From positions 1 through 29,107 of the forward strand of contig CAZCPY010000027.1 in the NCBI GenBank assembly GCA_964499865.1: a stretch of DNA of 29,107 nt, written 5' to 3'. Shown one piece after another: positions 15,061 to 23,397 of this stretch (positions are counted from its first letter, which is position 1; each line of letters opens with the position of its first letter). A program made the position numbers and the translations under genes. Source of the stretch: JANOGU01 sp964499865. Lineage in GTDB: Bacteria; Pseudomonadota; Alphaproteobacteria; Rhodobacterales; Rhodobacteraceae. A model generated the notes under the pieces. It did no database searches. It had not been told where the DNA came from and worked only from the letters and a program-made list of their open reading frames with translations.

Positions 15061-16236
15061 TCAACGCTCCCGCAGGGCTTCCTGAGATTTCCACAGCGGC
15101 TTGGTCAGGTAGGTCAGGATCGTCTTGCCGCCGGTCTGCAGCTCCACCTCGGCCTGCATGCCGGGCTTGATCTCCATCCCCCTGGCGCGGCCCTTCAGGC
15201 TTTCGGGGTCCACCGCCAGCGTCACGCGGTAATACGCGTCCCCGTCGGCGGCGCGCGAGCGTTCGTCGGTGAAGGTGTCGGCCGAGACCAGCGTCACCGT
15301 GGCCGTCAGCGTGCCCCAGATCGTGTAGTCGTAGGCGGACAGCTTGATCGTCGCCTTCTGCCCCCTCCGCACCGCGGCGATGTCGCGCGGCTTGACGCGG
15401 GCTTCGATGGTCAGGCCGTCGTCCAGCGGCACGATCTGCAGGATCTCCTCGCCCGGGCGCACCACGCCGCCGATGGTGGTGATCGACAGCTTGTTGACGA
15501 CGCCACGCATCGGCGCCACCAGCACGGTGCGGCGCAGGCGGTCCTCGGCGGCGGTCAGCGCCTGCTTGCGGGCGGCGATTTCGGCCAGCGTGTCGGAATG
15601 GTCCTTGGCAAGGTCCAGCGCCGTCTGCGTCTCGATGTCGGACAGCCGGTTCAGCGCGTCGGCATGCGCCTTGCGCGCGCGCGTCGCCTCGATCACCGGG
15701 GCCAGTTCGCGCGCCACCATCCGCTCCAGCAGGTCGCGCTCTGCGCCCGCCTGTTCCACCACCGCCCGCGCCCCGGCCACGCGCGCCGCAAAGTCCGCCC
15801 GCCGCGCCGCCAAGAGCGCGCGTTCCGACGCCACGATGTCGGGCAGGCGTTCCCCGAGCGCAGGCGACGGGACGAAATCCGCCTTGCCCTCACGTTCCGC
15901 CTCGATCCGCAGGCGGCGGACCTCCAGCGCGGCAAGCTGGTCGAGCAGTTCGTCCACCTCGGCCTGGTAGTTGGTGCCGTAGAGGCGGCCCAGCACCTGC
16001 CCGGCCTGCACCTGATCGCCTTCGGCGACGTCAAGCTCGGCCAGGATGCCGCCTTCCAGGTTCTGGATGATCTGCGGCCGTGCGGACGCCACGACCTGCC
16101 CCGGCGTCCGCACGATCTCTGCCACCCAGGCCAGCGAGGCCCACAGCAGGAAGACCGCCACCGTCCCGCCGATCAGCCAGATCACCCGGACCGGCTGCTT
16201 CTCGGCGGCGGCGAAGGCGGGGTCGAAGGTGGTCAC
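15061..16236 (-). CDS. Type I secretion membrane fusion protein (HlyD family)
   Basis: Periplasmic adaptor linking the inner-membrane ABC exporter to the TolC-like outer-membrane channel. The 391-residue product has a short cytoplasmic tail, one membrane helix (about 16-40), a lipoyl half motif IIQNLEGGILAELDVAEGDQV near 57-77, a long alpha-helical hairpin (about 90-270) with many Ala, Arg and Glu, and the returning lipoyl/beta-barrel segment with APMRGVVNKLSITTIGGVV. The GTG at 16236 is chosen because it overlaps the upstream stop as GTGA and has AGGGAGG just upstream; the open frame continues another 83 codons inside the ABC gene. Equivalent of BapD/LapC. Confidence 0.92.
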   Translation of the reverse strand: MTTFDPAFAAAEKQPVRVIWLIGGTVAVFLLWASLAWVAEIVRTPGQVVASARPQIIQNLEGGILAELDVAEGDQVQAGQVLGRLYGTNYQAEVDELLDQLAALEVRRLRIEAEREGKADFVPSPALGERLPDIVASERALLAARRADFAARVAGARAVVEQAGAERDLLERMVARELAPVIEATRARKAHADALNRLSDIETQTALDLAKDHSDTLAEIAARKQALTAAEDRLRRTVLVAPMRGVVNKLSITTIGGVVRPGEEILQIVPLDDGLTIEARVKPRDIAAVRRGQKATIKLSAYDYTIWGTLTATVTLVSADTFTDERSRAADGDAYYRVTLAVDPESLKGRARGMEIKPGMQAEVELQTGGKTILTYLTKPLWKSQEALRER

Positions 16237-18464
16237 GCCGGCCCTCCCTGCGCCTTCATCAGATGCGCAAGCACGGCATCGCGCGGCCCGTCCACCGCCA
16301 GGCGGCCGGACTGCAGGATCACCACGCGGTCGGTCAGCGACAGGATCGGCACGCGGTGGGTGGCGATGACCGCGGTGCGCCCGCGCAGCCAGCCGCCCAT
16401 GCGCCCCACGATCACGCCTTCCAGCGTCTGGTCCAGCGCCGCGGTGGGTTCGTCCAGGATCACCACGCCCGGGTCCTGCAGCCACAGCCGCGCCCAGCCG
16501 ACCGACTGGCGCTGCCCGACCGACAGGCCTTCGCCCAACTCGCCGATGGGCAGGTCGAGGCCGCGGGGATGGCTGCGGACAAACTGCCCGAGGCCCGCGA
16601 AGTCCAGCGCCGCCAGCATCCGCTCGTCGTCGCGCTCCAGCCCGTGCAGGTTGAGGTTGTCGCGCAGGGACCCCGCGATCAGCCGCACCTCCTGCGCCAG
16701 ATAGCCGACGCCGCGGCGCAGGTCGCGCGGGTGGACCTGGTGCAGGTCGACGCCGTCGATCAGCACCCGGCCTGCGGTCGGCTCGTACAGCCCCGCCAAC
16801 AGGCGCAGAAGCGTGGACTTGCCCGACCCGTTGGTGCCCAGCACCGCGACATGCTGCCCCGCGGGCACGGCAAGGGCGGGGATGTCGACCGTGGGCGGCG
16901 TCTTCTCGTCGTAGCGGAAGCTGACGCCGGCCAGCTCATAGGTTCCCAGGATCCGGTCGCGGCGCAGGTAGCTGCGTCCCTTCTCCTCGACCTGCGGCGC
17001 ATCGGCGATGGCGTCCAGCCCGTCGAGCGCAGCCTTGACCTGGCTCCAGCGCGCGAAGATCGACGACAGCTGCGTCAACGGCCCCAGCGTGCGCCCCGTC
17101 AGGATGCCGATGGCGATGATCGTGCCGACGGTGAAATCGCCCGCGAAGACAAGGTAGGTGCCCGCGACCACCGCCGCGACATAGGTCACCTGCTGCACCA
17201 GCATGGCCCAGGTCGAAAGCCCGGTCATCAGCCGCCGCTGTTCGACCGAGGTCGCGGCAGTCAGCGCGGAAAGCTCGCTCCACAGCCGTTTCGTGCGGTC
17301 CTCGGCGCGGCCGGTGGTGACCGTCTCGGCCTCGATGATCGTCTCGTACAGCAGCCGCGCCGACCGGGTGGAGGCGCCCTGCGCCGCCGCCGTGATCGCG
17401 ACCATGCGCCTTTGCAGCAGCAGGCCCGGCAGCATCATCAGAAGCGCGCCCAGCAGCAGCACCCAGACCACCGGCCCGCCGATCGCGGCCACCAGCAGGA
17501 AGAAGATCAGCGTGAACGGCAGGTCGGCCAGCGTGCCGATGGTGGAAGCGGTGAAGAACTCGCGCACCGAGGAGAACTCGCGCATCGCGGTGATGATCTG
17601 GCTCGGCCGGCGCTGGCCCGGCACCTGCTTCATCCCCAGCACGCGGGCCATCAGGAACCCCTGCACGGCCAGCTCGATCCGTTTGCCGGTCAGGTCCATC
17701 AGGCCCGACCGCGCGACCTTGAGCATGCCCTCGAAAACCAGCGCCAGCAGCACGCCGATGGCCAGAACCCACAGCGTCGCCTCGGATTGCTGCGGGATCA
17801 CCCGGTCGTAGACCTGCAGCGAGAACAGCGCCACGCCCACGGCCAGAAGGTTGGCGAACAGCGACCCCGCCGCGACCTCGACCACCGCGCGCCTGTGGCG
17901 GGCGAATTCGCCCCAGAACCAGTGCGGCAGCCGCCCCGGGTCGGTGTGGCGGGTGGCGATCTCGTCCATCGTGGTGCGGGCGACCAGCACCTGGCCGGTG
18001 TAGAACGGCCCGAATTCGACCAGCGGCACCTCGGCGCGGGCATCCGGGCAGGTCGGGTCATAGACGGTGACGGCGCCGCCTTCCTGCCCCAGCACCAGCA
18101 CGATGGCGCCCGAGGTCATCAGCGCCAGCGCGGGCCAGCGGTCGGCACGCGCGGCAGGGTCGGAATGCAGCGCGACCGACAGGCCAAAGCCCTCCAGCGC
18201 GCGGCCGATGTCGGGCAGGTCCACCCAGTCCGACACCGACAGTGCCTGAAGCCGTTCGATCAGGTCGGGCACCGCAAGCTCGACACCCAGCAGCGCCGCA
18301 TAGGTCGCCGCCAGGTCGGCCCGCATCCGCATGCGGTCGGGGCTGCGGGGCTGGGCAGGCAGGGGTTCGGGCGGCAGCGCCACAAGCTGCGCGGCGGTCA
18401 CCGTCAGCCCGCCCTGCGGACGGGTGCCTGCGTTCAGGTCGAAGGCGAGGACGCGGCTTGTCAC
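16233..18464 (-). CDS. Type I secretion ABC transporter with C39-like domain
   Basis: Inner-membrane ATPase that powers secretion of the adhesin. The 743 residues hold an N-terminal C39-like domain (about 40-160) with no cysteine in the catalytic position, so it should bind substrate rather than cleave it. A membrane domain (about 180-460) follows, then a nucleotide-binding domain (about 505-743). Walker A is GTNGSGKST (543-551), the Q loop is YLAQE, the signature is LSVGQ (near 648) and Walker B is VVILDEPTAALD. Valine replaces the usual second glycine in LSGGQ. The GTG start shares 4 nt with the upstream stop (GTGA, 18464-18461). Equivalent of BapC/LapB. Confidence 0.93.
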   Translation of the reverse strand: MTSRVLAFDLNAGTRPQGGLTVTAAQLVALPPEPLPAQPRSPDRMRMRADLAATYAALLGVELAVPDLIERLQALSVSDWVDLPDIGRALEGFGLSVALHSDPAARADRWPALALMTSGAIVLVLGQEGGAVTVYDPTCPDARAEVPLVEFGPFYTGQVLVARTTMDEIATRHTDPGRLPHWFWGEFARHRRAVVEVAAGSLFANLLAVGVALFSLQVYDRVIPQQSEATLWVLAIGVLLALVFEGMLKVARSGLMDLTGKRIELAVQGFLMARVLGMKQVPGQRRPSQIITAMREFSSVREFFTASTIGTLADLPFTLIFFLLVAAIGGPVVWVLLLGALLMMLPGLLLQRRMVAITAAAQGASTRSARLLYETIIEAETVTTGRAEDRTKRLWSELSALTAATSVEQRRLMTGLSTWAMLVQQVTYVAAVVAGTYLVFAGDFTVGTIIAIGILTGRTLGPLTQLSSIFARWSQVKAALDGLDAIADAPQVEEKGRSYLRRDRILGTYELAGVSFRYDEKTPPTVDIPALAVPAGQHVAVLGTNGSGKSTLLRLLAGLYEPTAGRVLIDGVDLHQVHPRDLRRGVGYLAQEVRLIAGSLRDNLNLHGLERDDERMLAALDFAGLGQFVRSHPRGLDLPIGELGEGLSVGQRQSVGWARLWLQDPGVVILDEPTAALDQTLEGVIVGRMGGWLRGRTAVIATHRVPILSLTDRVVILQSGRLAVDGPRDAVLAHLMKAQGGPA

Positions 18465-19789
18465 ATCGCCTCTCCGCCGACCAGCGTGCCCTGCAACTGC
18501 GCCAGTTGCAGGCGCAACAGCGCGATGCGGTAGGGCAGGCCCGCGAGGTCGCGTTCCAGCCGCGCCTGCGTCTCGTACAGCGAGGCCAGGTCCAGAAGCG
18601 ACCGCCGCCCGACCTCCTGCTGCGCCTCGTAAAGCGCCACGCCTTCCCTGGTCTCGGCCAGCAGCGCGGCGGTTTCGGTCTGTTCGCTGTCCAGCGCGGC
18701 GATCTGGCGTTCCAGCGCCACGCGGCGGCGGTCCACCGTGTCGCGCGCCTCGGCCAGACGCTGGTCGGCGACGGCACCCGCGGCCGCCAGCGCGTCGAGG
18801 TCAGAGCGCGTGCCGAGGTTCAGCAGCTTGTCCGCCCCGATGTCGGCGCCCACGTCGATGCCGCCACCGGACACCCCGGCCGAGGCGCGCAGGCCCGGCA
18901 GCAGGCCCGACCGCGCGATCCGCGCCTCGGCCCGCAGCCGGCGCCCCTCGGCCTCGGCGCGCAGCACCGGCAGGGGCACGGCGTCGCTGGCGCCCAGGGC
19001 GGACAGGCCGTCCGCCGCGGGCAGGACGCCGTCGGTCAGGGCGGCGAGTTCCGCCTCGGCGGTGCGCAGGGCCTCGCGGTCGGCGGCAGCCATGCGGCGC
19101 AGGTCCGCGTGCTTCTGCGCGATCGCCCCCGATTCCGACCGGTCGGCGATGCCGCCCGCCACCCGCGCCTCGGCGACGCGCGACCATTCCGCCATGCGCG
19201 CCGCAGCCGCCTCGGCCACCCGGCCCTGCGCCGCGGCCATCCGGCCTTCGACATAGCGCGCCAGCCCGTCGTGCACGCGGGCGTTGAGGTCCCCGGCCAG
19301 CGTCACCGCCGCCACCTCGACATCCGCCGCGGCAAATTCGCGTTCGGCCTTGCGGCGGCCGTTGTCGAGGATCGCCTGGTCGAGCAGGATCGAGGCCGCG
19401 ACCGTGGACAGCGAGGTCAGGCTGACCCCGGGGCCAAGCGACGGCAGCCAGTTCCGCGACCGCGCCTCGGCCTTCAGCCGCGCCACGCGCAGTTCCGCTG
19501 CCGCGGGCCCTTCGGAGGCCGCCAGCACCGCCGCCGCGACCGCCGCATAGGGGCCCGAGGCCGGGACCACGCCCTGGCGGGCGCTCAGGGCGTCAAGCAC
19601 CTGCGACGTGGCGGTGGCGCGGTCCGTCCCGGCCCGCGCGACCTCGCCCCCGCCTGCGGGCAGGGGTGCGGGGTCGGCCGGACGGTTGGCCGACATGCCG
19701 ACACCTGCCTGGTCGCCCAGACAGGCGGACAGCAGGAAGGCCAGCGCAAGCGGCGCCGCCCGCCCTTCCCGAGGGATGATCCGCGACAC
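18461..19789 (-). CDS. TolC-like outer-membrane channel lipoprotein for type I secretion
   Basis: Outer-membrane exit duct for the adhesin. The 442-residue protein begins with a lipoprotein signal ending FLLSAC, with lipidation expected at C23. The rest shows two repeats of long, alanine- and arginine-rich helices typical of TolC-family efflux proteins, with RSLLDLASLYETQARLERDLA near the C-terminus as a typical OEP motif. The GTG at 19789 is the most likely start; GAAGGGG is about 9 nt upstream. It follows the adhesin after 23 nt and shares a GTGA overlap with the ABC gene. Equivalent of BapB/LapE. Confidence 0.85.
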   Translation of the reverse strand: MSRIIPREGRAAPLALAFLLSACLGDQAGVGMSANRPADPAPLPAGGGEVARAGTDRATATSQVLDALSARQGVVPASGPYAAVAAAVLAASEGPAAAELRVARLKAEARSRNWLPSLGPGVSLTSLSTVAASILLDQAILDNGRRKAEREFAAADVEVAAVTLAGDLNARVHDGLARYVEGRMAAAQGRVAEAAAARMAEWSRVAEARVAGGIADRSESGAIAQKHADLRRMAAADREALRTAEAELAALTDGVLPAADGLSALGASDAVPLPVLRAEAEGRRLRAEARIARSGLLPGLRASAGVSGGGIDVGADIGADKLLNLGTRSDLDALAAAGAVADQRLAEARDTVDRRRVALERQIAALDSEQTETAALLAETREGVALYEAQQEVGRRSLLDLASLYETQARLERDLAGLPYRIALLRLQLAQLQGTLVGGEAM

Positions 19790-19812
19790 CGTCCGGACCC
19801 CTTCGGTACCCC

Positions 19813-22800
19813 TCAGAGCACCGCCCGGATGTCGTCGTCCAGCAGCACCGTGCCGCCCGCGCCCAGCGTGTAGACGGCATAGCGCTGTCCGTCGATCATC
19901 TGCGCCTGGCCGGTCGCCACCGCGCCGGTCATCGTCACCGTGTCGTCGGCATCGCCCTTCACGATCAGCCGCTGGTCCGGTCCGGTCAGCGCGGTCAGCT
20001 GCGATTCCGTGATCGTCAGCTGCGAATCCGGCGCCCAGGTCAGGTCGATGGCCGTGAAATCGAAGTTCGCAAGCCCCGGCCGCGACAGGTTCACGTTGGC
20101 CGCGTTGGTGTTGTCGACGATCAGCAGCGTGGACGAGGTGTTGCCCGCCGCATCGGCCGTGTTGACCACCAGGTAGCTGCCGTCCGGCACCGAGGCGGAG
20201 AAGCGGAAGTTCGTCTCGCCGAACACCGTGTCCTCGGTCCGCGTGGCCGGGATCTCGGTCCGCGTGCCCGAGGCATCGACGCGGTGAAAGCTGTAGATGT
20301 CGGTTGTGGTCTCGGTGCCGATGGCGCGCAGGCCCGCGGCATCGCGCGAGAACGACACCACCTCGGGCGACCCCGGCGCCACGGTATCGACGCGGAAGCT
20401 GTCGGTCAGCGTGGCCACGTTGCCCGCGCGGTCGGTCGCGGTCAGCGTGGCGGTGACGCCGGTTTCGCCACGCGGCAGGTCGGCGCCCGGGAAGGTGACC
20501 GACCAGGCGCCATCGGCGCCCGCGGTCGCGGTCTGCGTGGCGCCGTTCGACAGCCGCACGACGACCGTCGCCCCCGGTTCCACGGTGCCCGACAGCGGCA
20601 GGCCCGCTGCCACCTCGGTCGCGTTCAGCACGCCGTCACCGCCGATGGCGCCGCCGGTGCGGGCAAAGTTGCGCACCACGGTATCGACCTGAACCTGTTC
20701 GGACAGGGTCGCCACGTTGCCCACGCGGTCGGTCGCGGTGATGTTCAGCGCCACCGATTTTTCGCCCGCGGGCACTTCGTTCGCCGGGATCGTCAGCGTC
20801 CAGGTGCCATCCGCCGCCACGGTCGCGTTGCGCGACTGGCCGGAGCCGAAACGCACCGCGACGGCGGACCCCGGTTCCACCGTGCCGGTCACGGTCAGGC
20901 CCGAGGCCGCCTCGGCCGCGTTCAGGATCTGGTCCTGGCCGGTCGACAGCGTATTGCGCGTCAGCGGCTTGACCTCGGTGTCGATCGACAGCGCATGGGT
21001 GGTGCTGGCGACGTTGCCCGCCGCATCCGTCGCCCGCACGCTGACGGTCGAGGCATAGGTGCCCTGCCGAACCTCGCCCGGGGCGAAGGTCGCCGTCCAG
21101 GCGCCGTCCGCCCCCGCGGTGACGCTGCGCGTGACACCTTCGAAGGTCACGGCGACGGCCGCCCCCGCCTCGGCCCGCCCGGTCAGCGCCAGACCCGCAC
21201 CGCGCTCGGTGCCCGAGACGATGTCGTCGCCCCCCGCCTGCCCCGGATCGACGCTGACCGAGGTGGTGGTGTCGACCCGCACCGCGCGGCCGGCCTGCGC
21301 GGTGTTGCCCGCGGCATCGGTCGCCGTGACGGTCGCGGTCGAGGCGTATTCGCCCCCCGCGATCGCGGCGCCGGGGAAGGTGACGGACCAGCGGCCGTCG
21401 GCGCCTGCGGTCGCGGGCAGCGTGGCGCCCGCCCAGGCGACCTGCACGGCCGCGCCCGGCTGCGCCGTGCCGGTCAGCGTCACGCCGCCGGCCGCCTCGG
21501 TCGCGTTCACGACGTCGTCACCCGCGACCGGCCCGCTGATCGAAACGGCGGTGGCGGTGTCGATGCGGATCGTGCGCGTGGTGGAGGAAGCGTTGCCCGC
21601 GCCGTCCACCGTGGATGCGGTGATCGTCGCGTCATATTCGCCGGCGGGCAGTGCGCCGGGGGCCAGCGCGATCGACCAGGACCCGTCCGCCCCGGCGGTG
21701 ACCGTCCGCGTGATCGTGCCGATGGCGACCGACACGGTCGCCCCCGCGGTGGTGCTGCCGGCGATGGCGAACCCGGCCGAGGCTTCGGCCCCGTTGACCA
21801 CGTTGTCGCCCGCGACGGTCGCGATGCTGATCGGGTGGGGCACGGTGTCGACGATCAGCGTGTCGTTGACCACCGTGGTGTTGCCGTAGAGGTCGGTCGC
21901 CGTCACCTTGACCGGCGCAGTGTATTCGCCACCCGGAAGCTGCGTGGTGGTGAAGCTCACCGTCCAGGTGCCGTTCGCCGCCACCGAGGTCGTCTGCACC
22001 TGGCCGTTGATCTCGACCCGGATCGAGGCGCCCGCCTCGCCCGTGCCGCCGACCTGAACGCCGTTCGTGTGCGCCGCCGCGTTCTCGATGTCGCCCGACC
22101 CTTGCGTGCCTTCGGTCACCGCCACGGCGGGCGGCGTCATGTCGATGATGAAGCCCGGGCCGTCCAGCGTGGTCGTGTTGCCGCGCTGGTGGGTGAACAC
22201 CACCACCGTCTCGTAGCTGCCGTCCGGCGGAAAGCGGTCGCGCGGGACCGACACCGACCAGGTGCCTTCCGCGGTGATCGTGGTGGTCGCGACCAGGTTG
22301 CCGATCGTCACCTGCACCGTATCGCCGGGCTGGCCCGAGCCGGTGACCACAAGCTGCGGCGTGGGCGTGTTCGTCGTCACCGTGCTGATCGAGGTCGGGT
22401 CGTCCACCGTCGGCGGCCGGCGTCCGCCGCCGCTGCCCCCCCCGCCGCCGCCGCCGCCGCCACCAACCAGCGTCAGCCCGCCGCCGACCAGTGCCGCGGT
22501 GCCAAGCCCGCCGCCCAGGCCGATCAGACCGGGAACGAAGGGGCCCATCCCCGCCGGCTCGGTGCTGCCCTCGACCAACGTCAGCGTCTCGCCGCCGTCA
22601 AAGCGCAGGTCGTCCAGCGCCGAGAACTTGTTGAAGCCTTCCGCCGGACCATAGCTTGCATACTGCGCACCGCCCGGGCCGTCGGTCAGGAAGACCTCGG
22701 CGATCTGGCCGTCGGTCGACAGGTAGAGGCGGTTCATCTCGTTCGGCGCATAGTCGAAGAAGCCCGACAGCGTCAGCTCGCTTCCGTCGGCCAGCCTGAC

Positions 22801-22965
22801 GATCAGCGCCGATCCGTCGCGCTGGTAGCCCACCACGTTCGTGGGCGACAGGTTGAGCGAGACCATCTCGCCCGACCCCACCTGCACGAAGCCGCCGCCG
22901 TCGACCGCCCCGCGCACGACCACGCCCGCAGAATTGCGGACGGCGTATTCCACCGCTTTAACCAT
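19813..22965 (-). CDS. BapA-like secreted adhesin with Ig-like repeats
   Basis: Probable biofilm/surface adhesin exported by the type I system downstream. The 1050 residues contain: a Bap-type prefix domain (about 1-135; the SLNLSPTNVVGYQRDGSALI and ELTLSGFFDY segments), a hydrophobic stretch (about 142-167), a glycine tract (168-181), and seven Ig-like repeats of 96-98 residues at about 188-276, 278-373, 375-469, 470-566, 567-663, 664-762 and 763-860. Most repeats share the pattern GDD-V-N--E, TGT-EPGA-V-V, AGADG-WSV-F and TATD-AGN, ending in VDT. A divergent module (861-950) and a secretion tail (951-1050) follow. There are no RTX GG-x-G-x-D motifs. The ATG at 22965 has GGAG 7 nt upstream. 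Much smaller than Salmonella BapA. Confidence 0.87.
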   Translation of the reverse strand: MVKAVEYAVRNSAGVVVRGAVDGGGFVQVGSGEMVSLNLSPTNVVGYQRDGSALIVRLADGSELTLSGFFDYAPNEMNRLYLSTDGQIAEVFLTDGPGGAQYASYGPAEGFNKFSALDDLRFDGGETLTLVEGSTEPAGMGPFVPGLIGLGGGLGTAALVGGGLTLVGGGGGGGGGGSGGGRRPPTVDDPTSISTVTTNTPTPQLVVTGSGQPGDTVQVTIGNLVATTTITAEGTWSVSVPRDRFPPDGSYETVVVFTHQRGNTTTLDGPGFIIDMTPPAVAVTEGTQGSGDIENAAAHTNGVQVGGTGEAGASIRVEINGQVQTTSVAANGTWTVSFTTTQLPGGEYTAPVKVTATDLYGNTTVVNDTLIVDTVPHPISIATVAGDNVVNGAEASAGFAIAGSTTAGATVSVAIGTITRTVTAGADGSWSIALAPGALPAGEYDATITASTVDGAGNASSTTRTIRIDTATAVSISGPVAGDDVVNATEAAGGVTLTGTAQPGAAVQVAWAGATLPATAGADGRWSVTFPGAAIAGGEYASTATVTATDAAGNTAQAGRAVRVDTTTSVSVDPGQAGGDDIVSGTERGAGLALTGRAEAGAAVAVTFEGVTRSVTAGADGAWTATFAPGEVRQGTYASTVSVRATDAAGNVASTTHALSIDTEVKPLTRNTLSTGQDQILNAAEAASGLTVTGTVEPGSAVAVRFGSGQSRNATVAADGTWTLTIPANEVPAGEKSVALNITATDRVGNVATLSEQVQVDTVVRNFARTGGAIGGDGVLNATEVAAGLPLSGTVEPGATVVVRLSNGATQTATAGADGAWSVTFPGADLPRGETGVTATLTATDRAGNVATLTDSFRVDTVAPGSPEVVSFSRDAAGLRAIGTETTTDIYSFHRVDASGTRTEIPATRTEDTVFGETNFRFSASVPDGSYLVVNTADAAGNTSSTLLIVDNTNAANVNLSRPGLANFDFTAIDLTWAPDSQLTITESQLTALTGPDQRLIVKGDADDTVTMTGAVATGQAQMIDGQRYAVYTLGAGGTVLLDDDIRAVL
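22436..22461 (-). repeat. G8 plus (GGC)6 simple-sequence tract in the adhesin gene
   Basis: On the plus strand C8 (22436-22443) is followed by six GCC units (22444-22461). Read on the coding strand this is (GGC)6 then G8 inside the glycine linker of the adhesin. Slippage in G8 would break the frame; slippage in GGC would only change the linker length. Confidence 0.85.
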
Positions 22966-23106
22966 TGCACTGCTCCGCCTCGATGGCCGGGGCGTTGACC
23001 CGGCCGCTGCCTGTGGCCCTTTTCAGGCCCTGGGCGGACGGCTAGCCAGTTTTTTGCCGCATTTCCAGAGAAATACACGGCGTTCCTCAGGCATGGCATT
23101 GAATGT

Positions 23107-23117
23107 GGGATTTTCCC
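23107..23117. promoter_or_regulatory. Small palindrome in the AT-richer adhesin upstream region
   Basis: GGGA-TTT-TCCC lies about 140 nt upstream of the adhesin ATG. The surrounding 23040-23130 is clearly richer in A and T than the rest of the window and is the best place for an adhesin promoter. No convincing -35/-10 pair or named operator could be picked out. Confidence 0.3.
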
Positions 23118-23168
23118 CTCAGTTTCTACCGGTGCGGGAATCCCGGGCGGCGAAGGTCCCCGAACCAA

Positions 23169-23198
23169 GAAGGGGCCGCCGGTTCCGGCGACCCCTTC
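23169..23198 (-). terminator. Strong hairpin, possible terminator of the structured RNA
   Basis: GAAGGGG-T-CGCCGG, loop AA, CCGGCG-G-CCCCTTC gives a 14-bp stem with one U-G pair on the minus strand. TTGGTT follows, which is only a modest U-tract. It could end transcription coming from yhhQ or the mini-ORF. Confidence 0.4.
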
Positions 23199-23268
23199 CG
23201 AGTTCCTAGGAGATGGGCCAGTTCAGAGCTGGTGGCCCAACCGTTCGGGGTTTTCCAGGGGGCTGCCC

Positions 23269-23325
23269 CTAGAAGACGCGCCTCCCGGCTGTCCCGACAC
23301 CTGTCTCCAATATCCCTCTAGACAC
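23269..23325 (-). CDS. Mini-ORF with extreme Shine-Dalgarno match
   Basis: GTG at 23325 opens an 18-codon frame, MSRGILETGVGTAGRRVF, ending in TAG at 23271-23269. Upstream, GAAAGGAGGTGATCCAG is the reverse complement of the 16S rRNA 3' end (CTGGATCACCTCCTTTC); GGAGG is 7 nt before the GTG, the ideal distance. The frame starts 73 nt after the yhhQ stop codon. I do not recognise the peptide. It may be a leader peptide, a ribosome-recruiting decoy or a real small protein. The main doubt is whether it is translated at all. Confidence 0.45.
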   Translation of the reverse strand: MSRGILETGVGTAGRRVF

Positions 23326-23397
23326 TGGATCACCTCCTTTCAAAAAGTTGCCGATGCGGCGGAGGCTGCCACAGATTTGGTGTTTGGCAAGTCTCTT

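Larger units (their letters stand above)
23158..23341 (-). ncRNA. Candidate structured RNA with embedded mini-ORF
   Basis: Read on the minus strand, the segment begins with GAAAGGAGGTGATCCAG (23341-23325) and an 18-codon ORF. Then come a small hairpin AGGGG-CAGC-CCCCT (23270-23257), CCCCGAAC (23250-23243), hairpin TGGGCCA/TGGCCCA (23239-23233 with 23220-23214), a 14-bp hairpin (23198-23185 with 23182-23169), and finally GTTCGGGG (23165-23158), which pairs with CCCCGAAC to close the structure. The 14-bp hairpin is fully paired only in minus-strand RNA, where one pair is U-G; on the plus strand it is a C-A mismatch. It lies between yhhQ and the adhesin gene on the same strand. It could be an independent small RNA, the yhhQ 3' UTR or the adhesin leader. 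I do not recognise it as a named RNA family. Confidence 0.5.

Noticed and set aside
20284..22998. 904-codon open frame antisense to the adhesin gene
   Set aside because: It mirrors the repeat structure of the adhesin and has shadow composition (Arg/Gly/His-rich). The sense frame has clear Ig-like repeats.
23325..23341. 3' end of a 16S rRNA gene on the plus strand (CTGGATCACCTCCTTTC)
   Set aside because: Similarity stops at these 17 nt; the upstream bases do not match the 16S 3' region, and no ITS or tRNA follows. A minus-strand ribosome site explains it better.
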